A stretch of DNA of 64,000 nucleotides from Nymphalis io (lineage: Eukaryota; Arthropoda; Insecta; Lepidoptera; Nymphalidae), in NCBI RefSeq assembly GCF_905147045.1, contig NC_065889.1:11041001-11105000 (forward strand), read 5' to 3'. Position numbers and translations under genes: made by a program. Numbering within the stretch: position 1 is the first letter of the stretch; every line of letters begins with the position of its first letter. Under the pieces are notes generated by a model that searched no databases, had not been told where the DNA came from, and saw nothing but the letters and a program-made list of their open reading frames with translations. Positions 11,630-26,600 of this stretch are shown one piece after another.

Positions 11630-14600
11630 GTATGCATTAATTTATATCTCATGAGAATTTTGTTGGGGGTTTACGTGGTGGTAGGGTCATGCGTAAGCCC
11701 GTATGAGTAAGTACCACTCACTTATTATCTATTCTACGGCTAAAGGCTTGAAGGGTGACTGAGCAAGTGTAACTATATGCACAAGGGGCATAACATCTTA
11801 ATTACCAAGGCTGGTGGCAACTATAACAATTTTTTTATAAAATAGGTAGGCGCACAGCAAATGGGCCACCTGATGGTAAATGGTCAACATCACCCATAGA
11901 CATTGGTGCTGTAAAAATATTAACTATTCCTCACATCACCAATAGACCACCCACCTTGGGAAGTAGTAAAGAATGTCTGTTATCCCTGTAATTATTATCA
12001 TTCATCACACTGCAAAACCCTACTACTAAGAATAATTACAACAAACTTGATGTACAATTTCGAAATATAATATGTATTTAGATGGTAGTACTTAAAATAC
12101 ACTTAACAATATCAATGTATAGCCAAGTCAAGACAGTCATAATTTAAAATATAAGTAGCAAGAAAATATACGCAAAAAACAGTTCAAAGTGAACCTGGAA
12201 AAAGAATTCATGCCTTAATTAGCTAATTCAGACGTGACAAGAGCTCTTTAAATTTTTTTATTATTCATTTGTGCATACATATTCAGAATGTCAACATTTA
12301 AGCTTTTCAAAGCTTTTAAGTACGTTCGTCCAGCTTTTTGAGTAATAGCTTTCATTTTGGAATTGTTGAGAACTTTAGAATGTGTCCGTTGTAATGCAGA
12401 TTTTTTGAACCCGTTTCTCGTGTCACAGCTTTATGTCATGCGACTATAGTACTGAATAAGACAGAGTATCTAACTCTGACTGCCCTAGGTATTAACTCAA
12501 GAATCGTGATTATATTGAGAATCAAATCAAAAGATCGGAATAAAATTTTATTAAGGCCATAAATATCATATTTCCATTGTTGTGTTTTTGCGTACAGCAA
12601 CAGTAATGGCTTGCCTTTTGAGGAGGTATTAGCTTATTTCATCATGCTGCTACAATGCGGATTGGTGGAAACACCTGTGGTAGCTTTTCACCATACATGT
12701 ATATATATATATCTCACTCAATAGTGCTTGTTTAGACTTGAAACCGCAATTTTTAACATTCACATTTTCTAGTAATACGTTCTTTATTGTACATAGATGA
12801 TCAAGCAAATCTGGGTAGGTTACTTATCAAAACATATTGCAGTATCCGGAATATAAGGAATATCAAAGGCTGAGTGGGCCAGTGTAATTGTGAGCACAAC
12901 TTCATTGCACACATATATAACATCGTAGATCACATGTTTGGCAATCTATTGACGGTGTAAAGCTTTTTTGCAGTACCAAAACTCAGTTATTAGTTAGGTA
13001 GTTGGTCATATTTGATTACAAGTTATAAATTTTTATAATAAGTTTGATGGACAATTAATCAAAAACCTTGCGTTATTTTAATTACATATTGTCTTTTAAT
13101 TTTAAAATATAATTCTAATGCATGTTACTTGCTTATATTGTAGTCAGGTATAGATTAGTACACAAAATACATGTGGTGTTTCACGAGGGCCAAGTTTATT
13201 TTTATCGCAAACGAGAAACAAAAATATTAGCGTAAGAAATGTATTAGAACCCGTAATTTATTTGCAAAGTTTCATTTATCGTCCTGTGATTACATAGCGA
13301 TGACCGACGACATGGCCATTATTTTTGCTTCATATATAACGTATTTCAACTCCTAAATGAATATGAAGTCAATATTATATAGTATATCTGACGATCTTCT
13401 TATGGTCATTATTTAAAATTTAAATTAATTTTTAAGTTAATAGGTACCATTCCGGAATAAAGAGCTTATTGCGAAAAAATAAAACAAAAAACTGACTAAC
13501 ATTAAAAAACTATGCAAAGATATTTCAAGCACAATATTTTTACGAAGAATTTATGATGGAACGAAAACTCACAGATGTGACTTGTCACATTTAGCCGATT
13601 ATCCGATCCCGTCTCTGTATGCGAGTTTATATTGTATGATGTTTCTCACCAATCCGCTGTGTCAATATACATATGTTTTAAATACAGCCATTTTTATTAC
13701 CCATTATCTTTACTGAATTAATTTCAAATTGAGCCGGTTGGCGTGGTTGGTAGGTACTTGCGTTTGACGCCGAAGCTTATAGGTTCGATTCCCACCAATG
13801 ACAGACATTTGTGTGCATGGACATTGTCCTGAGTATCGGTGTAATTATCTATATAAGTATGTATTTACAAAAAAAAGTAGTATATGTACTACATCAGTTG
13901 TCTGGTTTCCATAGTACAAGCTCTGCTTAATTTGGGATCAATCGTCATGGGTATAATGTAATGTCCCAGGATATTATTATTATCATTACCATCGGTTCAA
14001 TCGTTACACGATGAAGTGACAAGACAGAGAGATTTAGTTTGTTTTTATAATGTTAGTATAGATCGTGTGTTTGAGAGAGAACCGATATGGTCCGGTTATA
14101 ATATTTGAAACTCCATGGAGGACGTTCCTGGGAAGTACCGCTGTTTTTTTATTAGCTTAATTTGTTTTTATAATCCATCTTGAGTTCTGTAAATTAACAT
14201 GCATGTGTAGATGTTTTCCTTCAATAAGATTATAAATATTATATAAACGAGAATATGAAAATTCAATGATGTTTGTGTGTGTTTGGACTCGAAATCATGA
14301 ATTAAGATTCACGTGTTCTGACTACTGAGCCACTTCGGTTATTTAATATGATTAATATGGATTAAATAAATTTGTTCTCAATTTGCGAAGTTAACTGAGA
14401 ATTTAGAATGTCTCCAACAACGGGACCATGATACTTAATAATAAATATGAATAGCCATCATAATTTTTTATCCATGGCAATACTTGATGAATAAGTCAAG
14501 TTTTAATTTTTAAATATTTCTTGTGCAAGCTACTTCCAAAGACTGTGTTCGTTCGTAAATCCTGCACAAAACACAGAACGTTTCGCCATCAAACATGAAT

Positions 14601-17600
14601 AATGCATACGCGTTCGAGCACAGTGTTTGCCGGTAAAATGTATGGAGATTGATGCCATGTCTTGCTTTGCATGTGCACGGATTTTGATATATTTAAAATA
14701 GTTTATTTTAATTAATATAGTTAGTTATATTACAAATATTTATTTCATTGAAAAATATAATTCACTCCATCCGTTCAATAGTGATTTTAGTATTTTGAAA
14801 TAAATATTTGTAGTGTTTTTGATTGAGAGTTTCATGAAAAAATTTAGTGTCGAGGACCAGTGAATCTCCATCGAAGATTCGGGTTTGAGCCCAAGCACCA
14901 CCACATGTGCTTGATTTGTCTTTTCAGTCTTGGCGGCTTGAAGAAAAATGTCGTAAGGAAACATATTTGTATCCAGCAACCCGAATTATAATAGCGTGGT
15001 ATTCTAACAAACTATTATAATGTTAGCTTTAAAACTTTTCTACAAGAGGCTCTTAACAGAATTTAAATCAAATCTTTAAATATTTAATAAAAATCTTTAT
15101 TTCTCATTCTCAATTCACTTACAGGAGAACACACAATAAATATACAATTCCTTAATGCGAGTTATTTACAAGTTACATTTGGGTAAACTTTAAAAATAAA
15201 ATTAAAAGTTTCAAACAAGTTAACGAGACAATACATAGCAAAGTACGAAGAGTACAGCAATCTCAGTATCAAAGACTACGTTACATCGCTTTTTTTTAAT
15301 GTAACATTTGAGCAACTTTTTACAATTAAAACTGGCTTAAAACTTCTTCTTTAATCGTATAATGTTTTAACACTTTTTTATATAATTTTACCCTTAGAGA
15401 CGGAAATTTAAATTAAAAAAAAAAACAATAGGAAATCTAACCATTCTACTTTGTTGTTTTACGTTGCATAAAATTGAATTGACATGCACCATTAGAGCGA
15501 CGAGTTTTTATCTGGCATATCACTTCACTTTTTATTTCAGTTTTCAACAAATCCATGAAATGAAGCTTAAAAGTGTGATAAATAGTTTTCTGACCTATAT
15601 ATATATATATATATATTGAGAGTTTCATGAAAAAATTTAGTGTCGAGGACCAGTGAATCTCCATCGAAGATTCGGGTTTGAGCCTAGAAATATATATATA
15701 TAAACGATTAGAGCTGAATCAATGCGTTGTTCTTGTTATTAAACTCTCAGTTACTACATCTTCTTTGGGAAACACAAGTTATAGCGAACAAACGCATTGA
15801 CGCTGTCAAACGGAGTGTACTTTTGACACTGAATCCTTTGCGATATCTGTGTATAGCTGTGGAGAAAGTCAACTATGAATTGTGAGGCATGGAGACAGAA
15901 GTTCCGCATGTCGAAAGCAATTTATTATTCTTTTGACCCTTAACTTGGTTAAGGAGGGTTATATATGGCAACGTCAATTTATGACGTAAGATGTAATTAT
16001 AAACATAAAAATAAAAACTCAGATTCCTTTATTCTGTATAAAGTATTAAACTTACTTATTGATTGTCATGAACGGTTCGAAAATGAAAATAGTTCAATCT
16101 GAGCGGAATCGGCGAAACTTTTTACTTTGATCTTTTTTTATCTTTTGCCTTATAATTCGTGTCGTTTGGTGCTAAAAGAAATCACACAAGTACGCGTTTA
16201 CTTTGTTAAATACTTGATAGTAGTAGTAAGTTAAAAAAATAGAGAATGAGCTTATCACACGTAGCTATATAGTACATCTTAAAAATACTGTTATTAAATA
16301 TAATGTAAAATATATATTAAAAAAATATTTAAGTTTTTTGTATGAATATTTGATGTAAATAAAATAAGCTCTACCAGCGCTAGATGTTAAATTTATGGTA
16401 TTATTTTATGGTAGTACTAGGATGGTAGTAGTAGGACAGAATAGTAGGAACCTAATAGATAGAACAAATTGTTTCTGTAAGAATTGTTAGTAAGCCAGAG
16501 TAATTATTGACACGGATTTTACGTCATAGATCCCATGGTTAATGGCGCATTGTTACCGTAAGGTGTGTCTAATATTTTTTTGTGAAATGATTAACACTAA
16601 GCTAATATAATCACACTTTATTACACTTCACAATTAAGATTACACACTACTTATGTAATGGTAAAACAATTCCGTGACCTCACTCGACCGATGCCTTGCA
16701 GAAAGTGTTCTGCCCAGACTCGAGCGATACCATTACGACTCTGTCGAAAGCGCACTGAAGTTCTGCTGAACCACACCGGCGTCAAGTTCACAACCGTTAG
16801 TGCGCCTTTTGTTCCGTTGAATGTCCGTACGATTGACCGGCTGCGACAAATACATTTTTTCTTGATCGGTCCTTGAGCATACATAATTTTGTATAAAGCA
16901 GAAATACAGTAATGTTAAATCTGTCAAAACCCATTCTCTTCTACTCAATGGATTAAGACTCGGAAAAATCAATCGGAAAATTTGTCGATTCATTTATCCT
17001 TAGCTTAAAAAAATAATGGGCACCGTAAATTCAATGGCCGCTATTCGTTAACAAATAAACACGACGCTTAACACGACACCTGTGACTCGAAGTACCTTCT
17101 GAGTTTTGTACACGAATGAACCCTTTTTTCCATTAAACTGAATAATGAAATATAAATTGGTCTTTTGTGATTTGGCCTCACAATACCTAATTCTATTATT
17201 TACATAATTTATATGCGGCTTTCAAAATGTAAAAATAAATTTGAGAAATAATGGTAATTTCAGACATATATATATATATATATATATACTCCTTAAAGAG
17301 TTCTTACAAGTATATACATTTATGTATATAAAACCCTTAGTTGAACTTGAACTCTCCAATCACACTTATTTACTGTTAGAAAATAAATGATATCGTATAT
17401 TGAACTTTGGCAATGGCCCCTGATTAATGCCGGGAATTATTCAGTTTGCCCGATCAAGTCGTTTGGACCTTAGCCAGAATATATTTGAGACACGTAGAGG
17501 TAATCAGACGGAATGGAAATCATTACATAATATTGTACTTAGGATTTCGAGAAGTGTGATGAAATAACGATAATGGTAAAAATATGTGCTGTTACAGGAA

Positions 17601-20600
17601 CTACTGCGTAGATGCGACTATGGTGATATTTTAATACGTTTCTTGACTGTGTATATTTTGAAGCCATTCTTAATCGCTTCATTTGTTTTTATTTTCAACT
17701 ATATACTTTTATTTTAAAATATACTTACAATTCTTCTGATCAAAAATTAATCAAAATTCGAGCTCACGTTATTGAATTATCCGTTTGTGCAGTAAATGCA
17801 ATAAACAACTTCAGATTAGACACTAGCTTTGCGTCGCGTTGATTACTCGGACGCCGTTTTAAATCCTGGCTTAAGCTACACGTTTGTATGGTGTATTTGA
17901 ATGTAGGGAAAATATTTAGATTAAAAGCGGGAAGGACAGACAGACTAAAGCTTTGTAGATTTGTTGTCGATTTAATTAATTTATATAGTATATAAAATAA
18001 ATAAATTATTTAGGGAATATTGAAATAATTTTCTGTAGTTAACATAAAAATATATTAAAACTTCTGCTAGTATGGCTAAATGTAAGCCAGTCTGAGTAGG
18101 TCATTAGTCAATAACTTTTCTACCGAAACAAAGCAATACTTTGTACTCTTGTGAGCTGGTTTGTGTATGTGTGAGTATCAAGAGACGTTATAACGTATTA
18201 AATTCAAAACAGTTGGAGTGATTAATCCTAGGAGGTGACCACTCCCCATCAGGTGGTCTATTTGACCATCTTTTGATACTAACAAAGAAGCTGATTTATT
18301 TTCATTTTGTGAAGCTGAATACGTATTTTATGTATGCAATCTCTTTTCAAGATCAAAATATATTATGCCAAATGTCATTTTAATTTATCTTTTAATCAAT
18401 AGATGGTGTTAGATGTATTTTACGTCGCGCTATAACAATGTTTTTTTATAAGTACTTAATAAATTTTGTTAATTTATAATGAGAGAGACCAATTACACTA
18501 TCTGACCAGCAGTACATATTCGGTGGTTTTATTTATTGTAAAATTAGTACAGTACTACCGAGTAACCCCAAACACCTTTCGTGTATACAGTAACAGCCTG
18601 TTAATGTCCCACTGCTGGGCTAAGGCCTTCTCTCCTTTTTGAGGAGAAGGTTTGGAGCTTATTCCTTTCGTGTATCTTTCTATTATATTGATGAATTTTA
18701 ATCGTTCGATTTGCCTGCGTATGTTTATTTTGAGGTTATTATATTAATACTAGAAAAACCAATGCTTATACTAAATAATGTGATGAATAATTTAAAAAGG
18801 AAATTTAAATTTTAGTGAAAAATAATTTAATGTATTAAAAAATAATTAATTAAGCTCTTCTCGCGTATTTTTAGTAAAATTACGTAGTTAATACAACCAC
18901 TGAATCGTGTACTTTGTATTGATAATCAGTGTTTCAATTAATCATACAAAGTTTACTCAGACACGCTCCAGTAATTTAGCAATTTTAGCAATCTTTGGTT
19001 GAGATTTGTGTTTTAACCACTTTGCTTTGGTGACTTTGTTTCAACCTAAAAATCACAAGGTATCTTTGTGTAAAATCCTTGTCCTAACAGGATATGGGCC
19101 CTTTCTTTGCAATGTAATTTTCAAGTAGCTGCTTTATTATTCACTAGTATTCGCCCACGGCTTTGCCCACATGTTTGGGAGAAAGGGGTGGCTATTAGGT
19201 ATGAGAAAGTAGCCTAATTCCATTTGTGGGGATCAATCTTGCTTTTCACCAAATTTTATTAAAATCGGTTCAATGGTTCTTGAAAGCTTAACAAACACAG
19301 AGTTATTTTCGAATTTATAATATTAGTATACATTCGTTAATAAATCAATCCTTTAAATCTCCTCAGGCTCGTTGATCGTTAGTTTGCTGAACCTATCTTT
19401 TTTTTATCGAGATTTGTAGCATCACAATCGAAATCTTAGGATTAATTTGTTCCTTTTATCATAATGAAATTCCACAAACAACACAAATTGGTCAACATAA
19501 TAAATACATATTGATATTTTACGATCTACTAGTATTTATATGACTTTATGTTACAACCCGATGACGATATACTTTACTAGCTAATCGGAACGGTTCGGCA
19601 GATAAGATGAAATGTATTTTGGATAGAATTCGCGTAAAATCCGTTCTTAGTGAGCGTCTAAGTCGGGGAAAGAAAAAAATCGCTTTTTGGTAAGAGCACG
19701 TGACAATTATAATAAACGTTACAGTTGTATAGATATCTTTAACGTAAATTTATTTAAGTTATTAGAAGCCTTACAAAACTGTATTTTTCATTAATATTCT
19801 TATCGTTTTTTTTGTTCTGCTTTTTAAATTACTTGTTTAATAACTTGTCCTTGTTAGGTTCACTCCATGTTTCAATGTAAAAGTGGAAAGTTTGTTATTT
19901 TATTATCAGAAATTTATGTATTATGTTATGCTTTTCCGAAAATAAATAAGTAAATAAACTTTTTTTTTTACTATTAATAGGCCAGCGTTTGACCGTTGAC
20001 TTGCCTGATGTTAAGCATCGACACGGTCTAAGATGTAGCACGCTTACCTATAAGAAACCTGTTTACTCTGGATTTGAAGATACCAACATTGTATCTATCG
20101 GGAAAAACGGACTCAGGCAAAGCATTCCAAAGTTTCGCAGTGCGAATGATGAATGTAGACTCAAAGCGCTTCGTACGTAGGCGGGAAATTTCCACTGTGT
20201 ACCTATGGCGCTTTGGTCGCGTTTGCCTGGCCGTCCGATAGTAAAAAGGGGCTGGAGGAATCAGTTCATGTAATTCCTGAGCACATTCTCCGAAATGTAA
20301 CCGATAGAAGACTGACAGTGATGCAACTACACGTCGATGTTCCAGACTTTGGAGCCTAGACTCGACCAATGCGTCGTCTCCTATCAACCTTCTGGCATGC
20401 CTCTTAATCAACTCTAGAGCCTGAAGGTGGTTCTTGGCAGAGCCATCCCAAAGGTGAGAGCAGTACTCCATACATGACCTCACTTGTGCTTTATATAAGT
20501 TGAGCAGTTGTTCTGGAGTAAAGTAATGTCTCAATTTGGAGAGGATACCAAGTTTTCGAGCGGCTATTTGGGCTTTGGACTCGATAAAAGAGCCGAAATT

Positions 20601-23600
20601 TAGAGTCGACGTGAGAGTAATGCCAAGAAGGTCAAGATGGTTAGTTATAGGTACAGATACATTTCGGAAGGAGGGGGGTAGCTGGAATTCCTTCTTTTTG
20701 GCGGAAAACAAACACGCCTGCGTCTTAGATGCATTGAACTTGACCAGATTGGCATCACCCCATTCTTACACTGCCTTAAGGGTCACGCTCAGGCGCTCTA
20801 CCATAGCCTCTCTCTGAGCCTGGGTTTGGGCCTCACTTACTCGCGCGTTGGACTTGTAGCTCTCGACAACTGTGCAATCATCTGCATACCCATGGATACC
20901 AGGCATCAGCAGATCATTAATGTGCATCAGAAATAGTGTCGCCGAGAGCACTGGCCCCTGGGAACACCGGCATTTATAGCCATTTGATCCGAAGAGTGGC
21001 CATCAACCACTACTCGTAACGATCGATTCCTCAGGAAGTCAGAAATCCATGCACATAGGCTAGCAGGCAGGCCATATGCAGGAAGCTTGCTGATAAGGCC
21101 ATCATGCCAAACCCTATCAAAGGCCTTCGAGATATCCAAAGAAAGAGCAAGTGCCTCCCCGTGTTTCTCGATGGACTCACTCCAGATGTGTGTGACGTAC
21201 ACCAGAAGATCACCTTTTGCGAGTCAACGTCAGGTACTCGTGTAGCACCAAGGACCAGCTGGGTAAGATCTAACGCTAAGGCTAGCCTTCGCGTCTCTAA
21301 CCCAGCATGGTCAGTTTCCTGGTATGGAAATAGCCACTCCTTGTGGTGGGCATTAAAATCCCCCAGAAACACCAATTGGGCTGTGGGGTACAACCGTTGA
21401 GCCGCATCAGCCGCCTCACTGAGGTATTCTGTGAGCCTTGTTGTCTTTTGATTCCCGCTTTGCGATCAGTAGATACAGGCATACAGGATTTTTTCCAAAG
21501 CCGTGTCTACCAAAGCCCAAAGTACAGAAAATGTGGTGTCTTCAAATCGCTGGAGACTCCGAAAGCAGATGTCATTCCGGACGTAAATGAATACGCCTGC
21601 TCGTGATTTAAAATTGTTCTCCAGGGTATACCCTGGGTAGGAAAGATACGATACGTCGGACGGGCAACCAATCTGCGTCTCCGTAAGAAACAAGAGGTGG
21701 GGTTTCTCAGTCTCAAGGCGGTAGTGGACTGGCACGATAATAGAGTGCAACCCTCTAATGTTGCTGAGGTGCACTTTAAGCCAGAGGGAGTGCAACCACT
21801 GTGAAACTTTCCTCTTCTTTTGTTTCTTGGCTATTTGCTGCAGAGTTTAAAGGTAGAGAGTCGAAAGTAGAACGAGGCGCCATGCTGCTAAGACACGATG
21901 ATACACACAAGGAATATCGCGCACACTGATGGGGGACTAGGCTGGAGACTGCGGGGACGCCCGAGCCTCCCCAAGGATATCCATCGGGCCCTTTCATCTG
22001 GTCGCCGACCGGCACGATGGCGCAACCTCGGGATTTTTCGACAGTTGGCGGGGCAGCCTTTTGTGAGTGACTAGTAGTGGCTCACTACTTAGGCCCCCAT
22101 CTATCTGCGGTCGGCCAGCAGTGCATTGTGCCTCGGATCCCGCTACCCTCCACGACTAGTCTCCCAATGTTGCGATTCCAGTATGTATTGTTTTCGAGCT
22201 TTTGCAGGGACGCAACTGTTCTGACCCGACTCTCAGAATGGTGTCACCTGACATCGTATCGGAACACAACAGCATTGTTTGGCGATACGGCTTTGCCCGG
22301 TGGGTGGTCACTAAACATGGCTGAAGCCTACCACCAGTTAGGTTGTCACCTGATTTGCACCACCCAGGGACCACGTGTGGAGTTACAAATTAGGGTATTC
22401 TCCCTCGGACGAGGGTGACTCAGTCCCCAAAAAAACTGTGAAAAATTTCAAGTCAATCAAAAGTCAAAGGGCGGATAATTTAGGAGATCTCGTGATGAGT
22501 GGTATTTCGCTTATACATATATAGATTAGGCTTTGCCAATACTTTAACAATGGATGAAATATTTTCATACTTATCAATGTCATGTACATTAATTATATAT
22601 TAATATAATATACATATAATGAAGTAACGATTAGCGAAGTCATGTCTATATTTTATTTACTAATACGATTTAGGTGAACGGTTTGTTTGTTTGGACACAC
22701 CGATCTCGAGGTCTACTAGTCCTTATGGAAAAAATATTTCGCTTTGAACCACGATACAGTAATGTTTAACTAAGATGGTACAGTATGGAACAGCTTAAGG
22801 CATTGTTTAATGTTTAGCTGTGTATGAAATATACAAGTAAATATATATCTTACAGCAGCAGCAGACATCACTTATAAAACAAGCGAATCAAATGGAAAAA
22901 AATAATTATTTTTTGAATAGGCTTATTAGAGCATTTTTAAATCCTCATGTTACAATATTGAATTAAATGTAAAACTACCAACGCTTCGGAATATAGATTC
23001 TGCCGAGAAGAACCGGTAAGAAACTAAGTAATAATTAATCTTTTCCACCATTATTATTATTATTATTATTAAACAACTTCATTGCACGCTCACAAGGAAA
23101 AAGAAATAAGACAAATACAAGTAAAAAAAAGAAGAAGAAAAGCTCAAGAAAAGCCATGCTATATAAACATAATTGCGGAGCTCAACAGGATGCATGCAAA
23201 GGGCGGTCTTATCACACAAGTAGTAATCTCTTCCAGACAACCCTGCATTAAGATACATGCAGGACCTAACCGGCGACTGGCATACATAGACATATATAAA
23301 CATGTATACAATACATACACAAACATACATTACACCATTTTAATTAAAAAGACATATCCTGCTTGGATATTAACAAGTACTATCTCCATGATTTTTTATT
23401 ATTTATATATAATAATGTATATGAATAGTATTCCTCATTTATCAAAGTTTTCTTATAGTAGCTATATTTATACAATAATATATACAAAAATAAATAAACA
23501 TGCGCTGAAGTTTACATAATATATAATTTTTTAATTTTTTGACCTAGATAAAAGCTTAGTGTGATAAGGATTCAAGCTGTATTTGAAATGCTCGATATGT

Positions 23601-26600
23601 TTTACATCAATTCATAAATATATCCATAAATTACAAGTTTTTCGTATTTGGAAATATATTTGGCAATGTTGCATCAGTTGGATAAGTTTTTATATGTTTA
23701 CCTGAAGATAAATTATTGTTTGAAAATAATATATGGGAACGAATTTATTGCGAAAGATTCTTTTACTCTTGAAATACGAATATTTTCATTTATAATTTTT
23801 TAAAGTTTACAAAGGTATCGTCGGATTTTATTTGATTTGTTCAATGCTTTAAGACTGCAAAATGAAATCGTTTGGATATCGTTTGAAAGTGTACTTTGAT
23901 ATCGAAACTCCGGTAATGGTATAATACTCGCGACCAGCCCGGTTTCACACGATGCCATTAACTAATAGAGAAAAAGTAGTAAGATTAAAAAAGTACGGAG
24001 TAGGTTATTATTTAATTTAATATTATATTGTTTCTATGTATCAACTAAGGTTTAGCCAGCGATAGCCTTGTAATCGTACCAAAACTGTTTTTTATGTGCC
24101 ATCATAGTTTAGCCGTTATGTACAAAATAATTACAAATTATATCCAAAAACGTTTCTGAAAAACTAGCTTTTTAATTAACGGTTTCAAAGAATATCCTAT
24201 CTTGCTCTTAATGACGAGCCGGTTGGCCTGGTTGGTAGATACTTGCCTTTCACGCCGAAGGTTGTGTGTTCGATTCCCACCTAGGGCAGACATTTGTGTG
24301 CATGAACATGTCTGTTTTGTCCTGAGTCTGGATATAATTATCTATATAAGTATGTATTTACAAAAGAAAAGTAGTATATGTAGTATATCAGTTGTTTGGT
24401 TTCCATAGCACAAGCTCTGCTTAATTTAGGATCAGATGGCCGTGTGTGAATAATGTCATGATATTATATTATATATAAAACACGAATAATATTGCTAAAG
24501 CAAAATAGAGTGCAACAACGCCGCTTCGTGTTAGAAACGTCCAAAATGTGTTATTGTTTTGTATCCAGTCATCGACGTCTTCTTTGATTTGTTATATATA
24601 TTTATAAATCCTGGACCTGGTAAGTGATAAACAACGCTCATAGACATTAGCATTGTAAGAAATGTTAAGCATCGCTTACATCGTCAATAAACTAAGATGT
24701 TATATTTCTTGTGCCTATAATTACACTGGCTCACTCACCCTTCAAACTGGAACCCAACAACACCAAGTACTGCTGTTTTGCGGTAGAATATCTGATGAGT
24801 GGGTACTACCTACCCAGACACAAAGCCCTAGCATCAGTAATAAAAATATACACTGAGACACTTATTATTGATAAGGATATTAGTATATAATAAAAAATAA
24901 AATAAAGTAACATACTGTGAACATCCCACTGCTGGGCTAAGGCCTCCTCTCCGTTTTTGAGGAAAAGGTATGGAGCTTATTATTATTAGTATATAATATA
25001 TTTTCAAAAATACTGACTGCATTGAATCATATCCATTATAACTTGCTAAGGTTTTCAAGGAAGAATACAGCCGCGTTGACTATATTTTGTTCGTATAAAG
25101 AACAACATTGTAGTTTGTATAATATACTCTTGTTCCTACGGTATTATCACATAGTAATATTAAAGTACATCGTAACACAATGGTATGGCTAACATCAACT
25201 GTATAAATACAAAAGCCTTTATCTTCGTTTCACAATAGGAAAAGTTTGCAAATTCATGCAGTGACGGGACAAGGGGAGCTAATGACTCTGCGAAAGCGAT
25301 ATGTTGTAATTTAAGTGAAGTTTGCTGATGTTCACAGAGTATAAGCTTTATTCATAAAGTTTACTAAAAATATACTTCACCAAAATTTAATGTTTAGCAT
25401 GAGTAAGCCTTTAAATATAAGCTCCATTAACAACTGTTAAAGTTCTACTGCTACTTTACCTAACTGCCCATAACTATTAGATCGGTATGGGTCAGCCCTG
25501 ATCCAACCGTGAACTTTGCTTTGTAAATTCAGTGGTTTCCATTCGAGGAGTTTTATTTTACCATCGGTCATTAGTCTTTCGAAAAACGTTGCTCGCCCAT
25601 TGCCTCTTCAGCCTGCCAGCTAAAAGTTCGTACGAGTTTGCTCCGCTATCTTTCTTCATTTACAGATTCATAATGATTTACGTAGCGGAATATTAAGTTC
25701 GGCTCCTTCTATTCTATATACCTTTCATTCATATCTACTTGATCTTGAGAGCGCATCTTAAGGACGTATTTTCTTTATTTATGTGTAATAATAATTAATT
25801 GAATAATTATTATATACTCGGTGAAATCTAAAACTAGAACTTAAAAGTCGTATAGCGATAATTGTACTGCTGATATTTTCCTTGTAAGGTGAAGACAATG
25901 CTTTACACAGCCAGCCAACCTAGCCTAGAAGCATCTTATATTATAGTGCACATATGTATGTGTATGTATGCAAATACAGGTTCGTTATCTATACAATATA
26001 CACAAGTATGATTATCTAGATAACTATTTGCCTAAAATATATTCTCTTTTAATTTTTTGGAAATATATAAATTTTAAATATTTTTGAGACTATGTTGCAA
26101 AAGTAATTAAGTAAGTATTATATTACGTAATAATGCATATAAATTGGATTCGATGTTAAAACATTTTGTAATTAAGATATTCGAGACAAAAGAAAGATTC
26201 ACGAACATACTCTTCAAATTTTGTGTCTCCACAAATATGACTCAATACAATAACATGCAAATGGAAAGCTAATAAGTTAATAAGGTCACATCTTATTATA
26301 CTAAGAAAGAAGTAAAGAATACTTTTTTTTATATGCAAGGCAGACGAGCGATTGCGTCAGTTAATAACAATAAGATTGATATGATATCCAATCTAGACTT
26401 AATGATGTAGTATTAATAAATAGACAATATACTTCTAACATAATCTGAACAAATAAATCTGTTATGGCTGTTATTCTACTGACATTAATAAAAAATAATG
26501 TTATATATGTTACAAATTACTATGAGACGTTTTTTTCATAATAGGAAAATATCTCAAAGTACATATCAGGGTTATAACTAATCTAAATGAGCGTTTCAAG

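Larger units (their letters stand above)
19970..22440 (-). mobile_element. LINE-2: Jockey/CR1-like non-LTR retrotransposon with internal deletion, in the first visible intron
   Basis: Read on the - strand from 22440: a 5' non-coding part, then an open frame from 22015 leading into the endonuclease domain (NIRGLHS near 21765, FLTETQI, FLGDFNAHHKEW near 21360), then reverse transcriptase (SLDISKAFDRVWH near 21130; GYADDCTV near 20890; RKLGILSKLRHYFTPEQL and SCMEYCSHLWDGSAK near 20450-20560), a C-terminal region to about 20028 and a poly(A)-like tail near 19970. The frame breaks at several points, and the endonuclease jumps straight to GDLLVYVTH of the polymerase near 21215, so most of the second half of the endonuclease and the start of the polymerase are gone. 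Not mobile by itself. Antisense to the receptor gene. Confidence 0.9.

Noticed and set aside
16651..16993. Overlapping open frames in the GC-raised segment
   Set aside because: Three frames are open at once on both strands, which reflects composition, and none shows a domain.
20536..21606. Several + strand open frames of 87-98 codons over the LINE-2 region
   Set aside because: They are antisense shadows of the LINE-2 polymerase and endonuclease; all recognisable wording is on the - strand.
23079..23519. Open frames of 83 and 145 codons on opposite strands
   Set aside because: Low-complexity Tyr/Ile/Lys/Ser content typical of AT-rich intron; no domain or splice support.
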